From JACMMS01 sp043758775 (lineage in GTDB: Bacteria > Pseudomonadota > Gammaproteobacteria > Burkholderiales > Methylophilaceae), in NCBI GenBank assembly GCA_043758775.1, contig JAYVMU010000041.1, forward strand, positions 1 through 13,286: a stretch of DNA of 13,286 bases, given 5' to 3'. Under the pieces are notes generated by a model that saw only the letters and a list, made by a program, of their open reading frames with translations, was not told where the DNA came from and searched no databases. Numbering within the stretch: the stretch's first letter is position 1; every line of letters starts with the position of its first letter. A program made the translations under genes and the position numbers. This document shows positions 1 to 5,738 of the stretch, piece by piece.

Positions 1-49
1 CCACCCTATATAGCAAGTCCGATAACAAGTAAGTTTGACAAGCAGCTTA

Positions 50-718
50 ATGAAAAAAGTAGATATTGTAGTTGTTGATTATGGCATGGGCAATTTGCGC
101 TCCGTGTCTAAGGCCTTAGAACACGTCGCACCTGATGCGCATGTAGTCGTGACCAGCGATCCGCAGCAAATACAGGATGCAGATCATGTCGTGTTCCCCG
201 GCCAAGGCGCGATGCCTGATTGTATTCGTGAGCTTGATGCACGCGGCTTACGCGAAGCGGTAGTAGAATCTTATAACACCAAGCCATTTTTAGGTATTTG
301 TATCGGTTTGCAGATGCTATTCGAACAATCCGAAGAAGGTAATGCGGCTGGTTTAGGCTTGCTAAAAGGTAGTGTAAAGCGCTTTGCTGCTGATACTATG
401 ATTGATGCCAATGGTGATAAGCTTAAAGTGCCACATATGGGTTGGAATCAAGTTACTCAATTTCATCAAAATAACGTAAAACAAGACCATCCGCTTTGGC
501 ATAATATTGCGAATGATGCACGTTTTTACTATGTGCATAGTTATTATGTGCAGCCAGAAGATAGCAGTATTGTTGCGGGTTATAGTCAATACCCACAGCA
601 ATTTACTAGTGCGATTGCAACTAATAATGTATTTGCAGTACAGTTTCACCCAGAGAAAAGTGCCAGCGCCGGTTTGCAGTTGTTAAGTAATTTTGTAAAC
701 TGGAACGGTAAGCCTTAA
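50..718 (+). CDS. hisH: Imidazole glycerol phosphate synthase, glutaminase subunit HisH
   Basis: This class I glutamine amidotransferase hydrolyses glutamine and passes ammonia to HisF for the fifth step of histidine synthesis, in the cytoplasm. Visible motifs, numbered from the ATG at 50, are the N-terminal DYGMGNLRS block (10-18), the oxyanion-strand PGQGA (50-54), the nucleophile elbow GICIGLQ with Cys84, and the C-terminal HPEKS with His200 and Glu202, which complete the Cys-His-Glu triad. The length of 222 residues is normal for HisH. A TTG at position 35 is in frame and would add five residues (MTSSL), but HisH proteins normally begin just before the VVDYGMGN strand, so the ATG is preferred; neither start has a clear Shine-Dalgarno. 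It is the first of five his genes on this strand, and its partner hisF follows after hisA. Family assignment is secure; the exact start is less so. Confidence 0.96.
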   Translation: MKKVDIVVVDYGMGNLRSVSKALEHVAPDAHVVVTSDPQQIQDADHVVFPGQGAMPDCIRELDARGLREAVVESYNTKPFLGICIGLQMLFEQSEEGNAAGLGLLKGSVKRFAADTMIDANGDKLKVPHMGWNQVTQFHQNNVKQDHPLWHNIANDARFYYVHSYYVQPEDSSIVAGYSQYPQQFTSAIATNNVFAVQFHPEKSASAGLQLLSNFVNWNGKP

Positions 719-724
719 TTTTTT

Positions 725-736
725 ATAAAATTTTAT
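725..736. repeat. AT-only palindrome in the hisH-hisA spacer
   Basis: The 52-base gap between hisH and hisA is almost entirely A and T. It holds a perfect 12-base palindrome (ATAAAATTTTAT), T-runs on both sides, and three tandem copies of AATC at about 743-754. No Shine-Dalgarno is visible before hisA. The palindrome could form a weak RNA hairpin but is too AT-rich to be called a terminator, and the gene order argues that transcription continues into hisA. Confidence 0.4.
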
Positions 737-770
737 ATTTTTAATCAATCAATCAAACAACAATTCAACT

Positions 771-1514
771 ATGTTAATTATCCCAGCAATCGATTTAAAA
801 GATGGGCATTGTGTCAGGCTCAAGCAAGGCTTAATGGAAGAGTCAACGGTATTTTCAGAAGACCCAGGGGCAATGGCGCGGCATTGGGTAGAACGTGGCG
901 GTAAACGTCTGCATTTGGTAGATTTAAATGGCGCTTTTGCCGGCAAGCCGATTAATGAAGCTGCGATTAAGTCGATTGTGAGTAGCGTGGGTGGCGATAT
1001 TCCAATTCAACTTGGTGGTGGTATCCGCGATTTAGAGACTATCGAACGTTATTTAGACAATGGCATTAGCTATGTGATTATTGGTACGGCTGCGGTGAAG
1101 AACCCAGGGTTTTTGCATGAAGCGTGCGATGCATTCCCTGGTCAGGTGATGGTGGGTTTAGATGCTAAAGATGGCAAAGTAGCGGTGGATGGCTGGTCTA
1201 AATTGACGGGTCACGATGTGATTGATTTAGCTAAAAAGTTTGAAGATTATGGTGTCAATTCGATTATTTACACGGATATTGGTCGTGATGGCATGCTGAC
1301 GGGTGTGAATATTGAAGCGACAGTCGCATTGGCGCAAGCATTAACAATCCCAGTGATTGCTTCTGGTGGTGTAACCAATCTGGATGATGTCAGACGGCTG
1401 TGTGCTGTGGCGCATGAGGGCATTATCGGCACCATAACAGGTCGTGCGATTTATGAGGGTTCTTTAGATTTTACCGCAGCACAGAAACTGGCCGACGAGC
1501 TTAGTGCAAAATAG
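771..1514 (+). CDS. hisA: Phosphoribosylformimino-5-aminoimidazole carboxamide ribotide isomerase HisA
   Basis: HisA performs the Amadori rearrangement of ProFAR to PRFAR, the fourth step of histidine synthesis, whose product is the substrate of HisF/HisH. The 247-residue protein is a full-length (beta-alpha)8 barrel with the two half-barrel signatures. The catalytic aspartates are Asp8 (IPAIDLKDG) and Asp131 (GLDAKDGKVAVDGW). Phosphate-binding glycine segments appear at LGGGIRD (81-87) and near ASGGV in the second half, and TDIGRDGMLTGVN (168-180) is the second-half signature. The start ATG follows an AT-rich spacer without a recognisable Shine-Dalgarno, which is unusual for a housekeeping gene, but MLIIPAIDLK is exactly where the family begins. 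The stop codon abuts the hisF start with no gap, consistent with translational coupling. Confidence 0.97.
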   Translation: MLIIPAIDLKDGHCVRLKQGLMEESTVFSEDPGAMARHWVERGGKRLHLVDLNGAFAGKPINEAAIKSIVSSVGGDIPIQLGGGIRDLETIERYLDNGISYVIIGTAAVKNPGFLHEACDAFPGQVMVGLDAKDGKVAVDGWSKLTGHDVIDLAKKFEDYGVNSIIYTDIGRDGMLTGVNIEATVALAQALTIPVIASGGVTNLDDVRRLCAVAHEGIIGTITGRAIYEGSLDFTAAQKLADELSAK

Positions 1515-2273
1515 ATGAGTTTAGCAAAACGTATTATTCCGTGTCTTGACGTCACCGACGGTCGTGTTGTAAAAGGCATTAATTTTTTAGAATTACGTGA
1601 TGCGGGTGACCCGGTAGAGATTGCACGCCGCTACGACGAGCAGGGTGCAGATGAACTGACGTTTTTGGATATTACCGCTAGCTCCGATAATCGTGGCTTA
1701 ATTCTAGGCATTATTGAACAAGTGGCTTCACAAGTGTTTATTCCACTCACAGTGGGTGGTGGTGTGCGTGAAGTCGAAGATGTGCGTCGTTTACTCAATG
1801 CCGGTGCGGATAAAGTCAGCATTAATACGACCGCTGTGGTGAATCCACAAATGGTGGCAGATGCCGCCAGCCGTTTTGGTTCACAATGCATTGTGGTAGC
1901 AATTGATGTCAAGCAAGTGGGTGACAAGTGGGAAGTCTTTACCCACGGTGGCCGCAAGGCTACAGGACTGGAAGCCGTAGCGTGGGCTAAACATATGGTA
2001 GAGCTTGGTGCTGGCGAATTGCTGGTGACGAGTATGGATCGTGATGGAACAAAAATAGGTTTTAATAATCCATTAAATAAAGCTATTTCAGATGCGGTGG
2101 ATGTGCCGATTATCGCTTCTGGTGGCGTGGGTAATCTGCAACATTTAGTCGATGGTGTAAAGCTGGGCGGCGCAGATGCCGTACTCGCCGCGAGTATTTT
2201 TCACTATGGTGAATTTACGGTACAGCAGGCGAAGCAATATATGCAACAACATGGTATTGAGGTCAGAGTATGA
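1515..2273 (+). CDS. hisF: Imidazole glycerol phosphate synthase, cyclase subunit HisF
   Basis: HisF uses ammonia from HisH to convert PRFAR into imidazole glycerol phosphate and AICAR, linking histidine and purine synthesis. It is a 252-residue (beta-alpha)8 barrel homologous to HisA. Visible catalytic residues are Asp12 (IPCLDVTDGRVVKG) and Asp131 (VVAIDVKQ), matching the two essential aspartates of the family. TVGGGVR (79-85) and IASGGVGN are the phosphate-binding loops, and TSMDRDGTKIGF (172-183) is the typical second-half signature. The start ATG directly follows the hisA stop, and the 3' end overlaps hisI by four bases (ATGA). Length and motifs leave no doubt about the assignment. Confidence 0.98.
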   Translation: MSLAKRIIPCLDVTDGRVVKGINFLELRDAGDPVEIARRYDEQGADELTFLDITASSDNRGLILGIIEQVASQVFIPLTVGGGVREVEDVRRLLNAGADKVSINTTAVVNPQMVADAASRFGSQCIVVAIDVKQVGDKWEVFTHGGRKATGLEAVAWAKHMVELGAGELLVTSMDRDGTKIGFNNPLNKAISDAVDVPIIASGGVGNLQHLVDGVKLGGADAVLAASIFHYGEFTVQQAKQYMQQHGIEVRV

Positions 2274-2674
2274 GTTGGTTAGACGAGGTTAATTTTGATG
2301 CAAACGGTTTAGTGCCGGTGATTGCGCAAGAACACGGTAGCCATAAAGTATTGATGTTTGCCTGGATGAACCGTGAAGCACTACAGCTAACGGCTGAAAC
2401 CAAGCAGGCAGTGTATTGGTCACGCTCACGTAACAAGTTGTGGCGCAAGGGTGATGAATCTGGTCATCAACAAATTGTGCATGAAATTCGTCTAGATTGT
2501 GATGAAGATGTCATTTTGCTAGATGTTGAACAAATTGGCGGAATTGCTTGCCATACTGGACGACACAATTGTTTTTTCAAGAAGCTAGAAGATGCTGGTG
2601 CTAGTAGCGCTGCGTGGAAAATTGACCAGCCGATTATTAAGAATCCCGAAGATATATATAAGCAGACTGTATGA
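2270..2674 (+). CDS. hisI: Phosphoribosyl-AMP cyclohydrolase HisI
   Basis: HisI opens the purine ring of phosphoribosyl-AMP to give ProFAR, the third step of histidine synthesis; it is a metal-dependent dimeric enzyme. The 134-residue protein shows the core WSRSRNKLWRKGDESGH (50-66). The magnesium-site acidic cluster is DCDED with Asp76, Asp78 and Asp80. The zinc-type cysteines Cys94 and Cys101 lie in GIACHTGRHNCF. Here hisI is separate from hisE, unlike the fused hisIE of enterobacteria; the split form is common in betaproteobacteria. It overlaps hisF and hisE by four bases each (ATGA at both ends), so the three genes are probably translated by reinitiation. Confidence 0.97.
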   Translation: MSWLDEVNFDANGLVPVIAQEHGSHKVLMFAWMNREALQLTAETKQAVYWSRSRNKLWRKGDESGHQQIVHEIRLDCDEDVILLDVEQIGGIACHTGRHNCFFKKLEDAGASSAAWKIDQPIIKNPEDIYKQTV

Positions 2675-2988
2675 GCGATATTTTAGATAGATTAGCTGAT
2701 TTACTCGAGCAACGTAAAAGTGCTGACCCAAGCACATCTTATGTAGCTAAACTGTATGCCAAAGGCATGGATAGCATTTTGAAAAAAATCGGTGAAGAGG
2801 CGACCGAAACAATAATTGCTGCTAAAGACAATGACAAAGAACAGATCGTGTATGAGACAGCGGACTTATGGTTTCATACGCTGATTATGCTGGCCAAGGC
2901 TGGCTTGAAGCCGCAAGATGTATTGGATGAGTTAGCGCGTCGTGAAGGCTTGTCGGGTATAGCAGAGAAAGCTTCGAGGGCAGAATAA
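2671..2988 (+). CDS. hisE: Phosphoribosyl-ATP pyrophosphatase HisE
   Basis: HisE removes pyrophosphate from phosphoribosyl-ATP, the second step of histidine synthesis, supplying HisI. The 105-residue all-alpha protein belongs to the MazG-like fold. Its metal-binding signature is visible as GEEATE (Glu42, Glu43, Glu46) followed by YETADLWFH (Glu62, Asp65). The STSYVAKLYAKG segment (21-32) is typical of HisE. The start overlaps the hisI stop (ATGA), and the stop overlaps the next gene's start by one base (TAATG), tying the HIT gene to the his operon. Confidence 0.96.
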   Translation: MSDILDRLADLLEQRKSADPSTSYVAKLYAKGMDSILKKIGEEATETIIAAKDNDKEQIVYETADLWFHTLIMLAKAGLKPQDVLDELARREGLSGIAEKASRAE

Positions 2989-3326
2989 TGAGTGAAGACT
3001 GTATTTTCTGTAAAATCATTGCAGGTGATATTCCTGCCAAGAAAATCTATGAAGACGACGATGTGATTGTATTCAATGACATTAAGCCAATTGCACCGGT
3101 GCATTTTATGATCGTTCCAAAAGAGCACATTGCAAGCCTGGCTGAATGCAGGTTGAGTAAACAGGTTTTATTAGGAAAAATATTATTATTAGCGCCTAAA
3201 TTAGCCACGGAGCAAGGTTTAAAAGGCTTTCGTACCATGATCAACACCGGCAGTGAAGGTGGGCAAGAGGTTTTTCATTTACATATACACGTATTTGGCG
3301 GTTGTGAGAAACTGCCTAAAATTTAG
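2988..3326 (+). CDS. hinT: Histidine triad nucleotide-binding protein (HinT/HIT family)
   Basis: HIT-branch proteins of this size are cytoplasmic purine nucleoside phosphoramidases. The triad is visible as HLHIHVFGG (His97, His99, His101) behind the GGQEVF segment that precedes it in HinT. The N-terminus CIFCKIIAGDIPAKKIYEDD is the usual HIT opening, with a Cys5/Cys8 pair as in zinc-binding HIT proteins. At 112 residues it is close to E. coli HinT. It overlaps hisE by one base (TAATG) and is probably the last gene of the his transcript. In many betaproteobacteria this gene is followed directly by tatA; here a two-gene cassette intervenes. Its stop is separated by one base from the stop of the convergent regulator, leaving no room for a terminator. 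The family is certain; a physiological substrate cannot be read from sequence. Confidence 0.93.
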   Translation: MSEDCIFCKIIAGDIPAKKIYEDDDVIVFNDIKPIAPVHFMIVPKEHIASLAECRLSKQVLLGKILLLAPKLATEQGLKGFRTMINTGSEGGQEVFHLHIHVFGGCEKLPKI

Positions 3327-3327
3327 C

Positions 3328-3954
3328 TTATTTATTAAATTTGAAACGACAAACGTTACCACTCTTTGACATGCACTCAAGATGCTCAACGGCACTACCA
3401 GTAAAAGTGGACAATAAAGCTAAATCAAACTGACATATTTCAGGGTTTTTCATGGCCAGCGTATGAAAAATGCAGTTATCTGCCTCAATAATATGCTCGT
3501 TTTCGGTTGTTTTATTTTTCGTGCTGTAGCCTATTTGGGCCATGATTTCTGTAAGTTTTTGTATTTTTTCTTGAATACTATTCAATATTGGGTTTTGCTC
3601 AAGTAGTTGCTTGCCAACTTTTGTACCCAGCGCGCTTAATTTCGTACTTAAGCCATCCGTGCCAGACTCTTGCTGTATAGACTCAACTAACAGTTGTGCA
3701 AACCAAGAATATTGTCTAGGGAATAATTCACTACCTGTTTCTGACAACATATAAAGTTGCTCTGGCCTTCCACCAGAAGCTCGTGTGAGTCCCTTATTAA
3801 TTAACTTCATATTTTCTAAGGCAGACAAATGCTGTCTCACTGCATTGCGTGAGATTAACAGTTGTTCCGACAATTCATCAGCGGTTAAGCCAGACTTGTT
3901 TTTCATGAGTAAAGTTAACAATTCTTTTTGCCGAATTCCTAATATTTCAATCAA
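3328..3954 (-). CDS. SufR-like winged-helix transcriptional regulator with probable iron-sulfur site
   Basis: This 208-residue regulator belongs to the COG2345/SufR-like group. Residues 10-54 form a winged helix-turn-helix (GLTADELSEQLLISRNAVRQ; recognition helix about 35-45). The wing RASGGRPEQLYMLSETGSELFPRQY (58-82) is the GRPxxxYxLTxxGxxLFPxxY type seen in SufR. The C-terminal part carries Cys161, Cys174, Cys194 and Cys202. The steps 161 to 174 (13) and 174 to 202 (28) equal the spacing I recall for the three [4Fe-4S] ligands of SufR (cyanobacteria and mycobacteria), so a redox-sensitive cluster is likely. Residues 100-150 look helical and suit dimerisation. Translation starts at a TTG; a good AGGAG lies six bases upstream, and no better ATG exists. 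No suf genes are nearby, so its target is more likely the divergent ferritin-like gene and itself. The specific signal sensed is inference. Confidence 0.8.
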   Translation of the reverse strand: MIEILGIRQKELLTLLMKNKSGLTADELSEQLLISRNAVRQHLSALENMKLINKGLTRASGGRPEQLYMLSETGSELFPRQYSWFAQLLVESIQQESGTDGLSTKLSALGTKVGKQLLEQNPILNSIQEKIQKLTEIMAQIGYSTKNKTTENEHIIEADNCIFHTLAMKNPEICQFDLALLSTFTGSAVEHLECMSKSGNVCRFKFNK

Positions 3955-3960
3955 TTTCTT

Positions 3961-3965
3961 CTCCT
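3961..3965 (-). promoter_or_regulatory. Shine-Dalgarno that fixes the TTG start of the SufR-like gene
   Basis: On the minus strand this reads AGGAG and lies six bases before the TTG at 3954-3952. It is the best ribosome-binding match in the area, and no ATG or GTG sits at a usable distance, so it decides the non-ATG start. Confidence 0.75.
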
Positions 3966-3967
3966 GC

Positions 3968-4063
3968 GAATCAATTAATTAGATTCAATTTACTTATAGC
4001 AAGTATATTACATTGAATTTATATTAATATAAACCATTTTAAATAGTTTAAACATATTTAAAT
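3968..4063. promoter_or_regulatory. Palindrome-rich control region between the SufR-like and ferritin-like genes
   Basis: This AT-rich stretch upstream of the regulator carries several dyads. They are GAATC-N9-GATTC (3968-3986), ATTCAAT/ATTGAAT (3983-3989 with 4012-4018), a perfect 16-base palindrome TTTATATTAATATAAA (4018-4033), GTTTAAAC (4046-4053) and ATTTAAAT (4056-4063). They lie where the minus-strand promoter of the regulator and the plus-strand promoter of the ferritin-like gene should be, so one or more could be operators. Because the region is so AT-rich, short palindromes are expected by chance; only the 16-base one is clearly notable. I cannot place either promoter with confidence. 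Confidence 0.4.
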
Positions 4064-4108
4064 GTACAAAGTATTTAATGTGGTTTATTATTCATATTAC
4101 TTTCTTGA

Positions 4109-4132
4109 GCACAAAAAAACGAGAATTTGTGC
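4109..4132. promoter_or_regulatory. Dyad GCACAAA-N10-TTTGTGC upstream of the ferritin-like gene
   Basis: Two perfect seven-base half-sites in inverted orientation flank a ten-base spacer, so their centres are 17 bases apart. It contains G and C, unlike the surrounding AT-only palindromes, and lies 55 bases before the ferritin-like start. It could be an operator for a dimeric regulator on one DNA face, or a hairpin in the 5' untranslated region. No U-run follows, so it is not a standard terminator. Confidence 0.4.
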
Positions 4133-4186
4133 AGAGAGAAAAGTATGTTGGAGGAAATACTTTTTAAATTAACGTAATGGAGAATA

Positions 4187-4795
4187 ATGATGAATAAGTC
4201 GAATATAGAAGATTTTGATGCGATTGAAGGTTCTGATGGCACTAATTCACGTCGTAACTTTATAGTGCAAAGTAGTATATTTTCGTTGGGTACATTGGCA
4301 GCATTAACACTTGCTAAATCCACTCCAGCTTTGGCTGAGATGAAATCAAACTCAACGAAAGATGATATTGCAATCCTAAATTCTGCACTTGCTAGTGAAT
4401 ACCAAGCAATTGCTGCGTATCAGGTAGGGGCCGAGTCGGGGCTATTGCAAAAAACGGTATTAGATGTTGCGGTAAAGTTTCAAGGACACCATAAAGCACA
4501 TGCGCAGCTATTAGCCGCAACTGTAGAAAAGCTAGGTGGTACCCCAGAAAAGACGAAAAAAACATCTGAGTATGGCTTCCCAGTCAAGCAAATAAAAACT
4601 CAGGCAGACGTATTAAGTTTTGCCGCAGGGCTAGAAAAGGGTGCGGCTAGTGCCTATTTGAGCGCGCTACCAAGGTTTTACAATAAAGACTTAATAAGTG
4701 CGGCAGGTAGTATTCTTGGTGATGAAACAATGCATTGGGCCGTGCTACTAAATGCACTGGGTGAGGACCCCGTGCCAGCCGCATTTATAGGGTAA
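4187..4795 (+). CDS. Tat-exported ferritin-like domain protein
   Basis: This 202-residue protein appears to be a periplasmic ferritin-like four-helix protein. An unusually long polar N-region (1-20) precedes the twin-arginine motif SRRNFIV (Arg22-Arg23), a hydrophobic stretch (30-43) and an AxA-type cleavage site (ALA, after residue 50). The mature part has ferritin-like helices with candidate metal ligands Glu71 (LASEYQAIAAY), the histidine cluster Gln99-Gly-His-His-Lys-Ala-His105, Glu150 (GLEKGAASAY) and Glu180-x-x-His183 (GDETMHW). The usual ExxH of helix 2 reads QxxH here. It resembles the Ferritin_2/DUF4439 group of exported ferritin-like proteins, whose function is poorly defined. A GGAG at 4179-4182 suits the second ATG (4190) slightly better than the first. 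It is divergent from the SufR-like regulator and upstream of tatABC, its likely exporter. Iron or oxidative-stress function is inference. Confidence 0.78.
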   Translation: MMNKSNIEDFDAIEGSDGTNSRRNFIVQSSIFSLGTLAALTLAKSTPALAEMKSNSTKDDIAILNSALASEYQAIAAYQVGAESGLLQKTVLDVAVKFQGHHKAHAQLLAATVEKLGGTPEKTKKTSEYGFPVKQIKTQADVLSFAAGLEKGAASAYLSALPRFYNKDLISAAGSILGDETMHWAVLLNALGEDPVPAAFIG

Positions 4796-4823
4796 GTGAA
4801 CATAGAATATAGGTGAAAAAGGA

Positions 4824-4869
4824 CGTGTGATGAAATGTGAGTTTCATCACACGCCTCAGTAAAACTGAG
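4824..4869. terminator. Tandem hairpins after the ferritin-like gene
   Basis: The first hairpin is a perfect 12-base-pair stem (4824-4835 with 4842-4853, six-base loop). The second is a six-base-pair stem with a three-base loop (4855-4860 CTCAGT with 4864-4869 ACTGAG). They start 28 bases after the ferritin-like stop. No U-run follows on the plus strand, so termination would be non-canonical, or the structure protects the 3' end. On the minus strand the first stem is followed by a pyrimidine tract reading TCCTTTTT, which looks more like an intrinsic terminator. Confidence 0.55.
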
Positions 4870-4986
4870 AAGTGTTGATTAGTACTGTTCTACAAGGCGC
4901 GGTATAAGTAGTAAATTTAACGATGGACGTAGAACTCGTTGAGTGACATATCAAAACTTGATGTGCTAGCGTGTGTGTGGCTGCTG

Positions 4987-4992
4987 TATAAT
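4987..4992 (+). promoter_or_regulatory. Probable -10 element of the tatABC promoter
   Basis: A perfect TATAAT lies 58 bases before the tatA start, inside the 255-base gap after the ferritin-like gene. The best -35 resemblance, TTGATG at 4958-4963, is 23 bases away, which is too far. At 17 bases the hexamer is poor, so the promoter is either weak or activator-dependent. It shows that tatABC can be transcribed on its own despite the inserted cassette upstream. Confidence 0.5.
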
Positions 4993-5050
4993 GCTCAATC
5001 ATGTTAAATTTTATTTGTAGCAACTTAACCATGATCTTTAGGAGAGCAAA

Positions 5051-5269
5051 ATGGGTTCATTTAGTATTTGGCATTGGCTAATCGTTTTACTGATCGTTGT
5101 CTTGATTTTTGGCACTAAAAAATTACGTAATATTGGCAGCGACTTAGGCGGTGCGGTTAAAGAGTTCAAAGAGGCAGTCAATGATGGCAAGAAATCAGAA
5201 CTGACGGATGCTGCAACTAGGAATACCGTTGAAGGTGAAGTAACACAAAAGACTGAAAATAAAGGCTAA
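5051..5269 (+). CDS. tatA: Sec-independent protein translocase subunit TatA
   Basis: TatA polymerises to form the transport pathway for folded proteins across the inner membrane. The 72-residue protein has a short N-terminal membrane helix (about 6-20) with His8 at the position of the polar residue in E. coli TatA. The hinge FGTKKL (20-25) and an amphipathic helix RNIGSDLGGAVKEFKEAV (26-43) follow, then a charged, unstructured tail. A clear AGGAGA (5040-5045) precedes the ATG by five bases. It is first in tatA-tatB-tatC, and the TatB gene follows after 76 bases. Two likely clients are encoded in the window: the ferritin-like protein and the Rieske protein. Confidence 0.96.
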   Translation: MGSFSIWHWLIVLLIVVLIFGTKKLRNIGSDLGGAVKEFKEAVNDGKKSELTDAATRNTVEGEVTQKTENKG

Positions 5270-5345
5270 CTATAAATGTTGGTACATTTTGTGGTCGGTT
5301 ACCTAATGATGGCTAGTCAAATCGATCAAGTTATTAGGCTTAGCC

Positions 5346-5738
5346 ATGTTTGATATTTCTTTTTCAGAGCTGCTGGTCATTGGCGTCGTTGCGTTGATTG
5401 TGATCGGGCCGGAAAAGCTACCTAAAGTAGCTCGCACTGTGGGGGCGCTGGTGGGGAGAATGCAGCGTTATGTGGCAACCGTGAAAGAAGAAGTGAATCG
5501 TGAAACACGTTTTGCCGAGTTACAGCAGCTACAAGAAGAAATTCAGCGTGGCGTAGAATCCACAAAAGCCAGTATTGTGCAGACCGTTCAGGGTTTGGAG
5601 CAAGATATAGAGCAGCAAGTAGGCAGTGTTAAGCAAGCTGTTACGGGCAAGCCATTAAAAGAACTTCAATTAGAAACAAATAAAGCTAATGATGAGGTGA
5701 GCAGTGCACCTAGTGAATCAATAAGTAAAAATCTGTGA
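5346..5738 (+). CDS. tatB: Sec-independent protein translocase subunit TatB
   Basis: TatB pairs with TatC to form the twin-arginine signal receptor. The 130-residue protein begins MFDISFSELLVIGVVALIVIGPEKLP: a membrane helix (about 5-20) with Glu8 conserved as in E. coli TatB, then the Gly-Pro hinge at 21-22. A long amphipathic and probably coiled segment (about 25-95) rich in Glu, Gln and Val follows, and a Ser/Asn-rich tail. The ISFSELL start and the length separate it from TatA. It overlaps tatC by four bases (GTGA). The ribosome-binding site is weak; CCTAAT (5302-5307) and ATTAGG (5333-5338) could pair in the spacer before it. Confidence 0.94.
   Translation: MFDISFSELLVIGVVALIVIGPEKLPKVARTVGALVGRMQRYVATVKEEVNRETRFAELQQLQEEIQRGVESTKASIVQTVQGLEQDIEQQVGSVKQAVTGKPLKELQLETNKANDEVSSAPSESISKNL

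Noticed and set aside
1..49. Possible end of an upstream gene before hisH
   Set aside because: Too short to identify; no family C-terminus, such as that of HisB, can be read in any frame.
4075..4323. An 82-codon minus-strand frame across the ferritin-like gene start
   Set aside because: It overlaps the signal-peptide region and the control spacer, shows no domain or ribosome-binding site, and is explained by the real gene on the other strand.
4971..4980. GTGTGTGTGG dinucleotide run upstream of tatA
   Set aside because: Only four repeat units and not placed to shift a reading frame, so phase variation is not supported.
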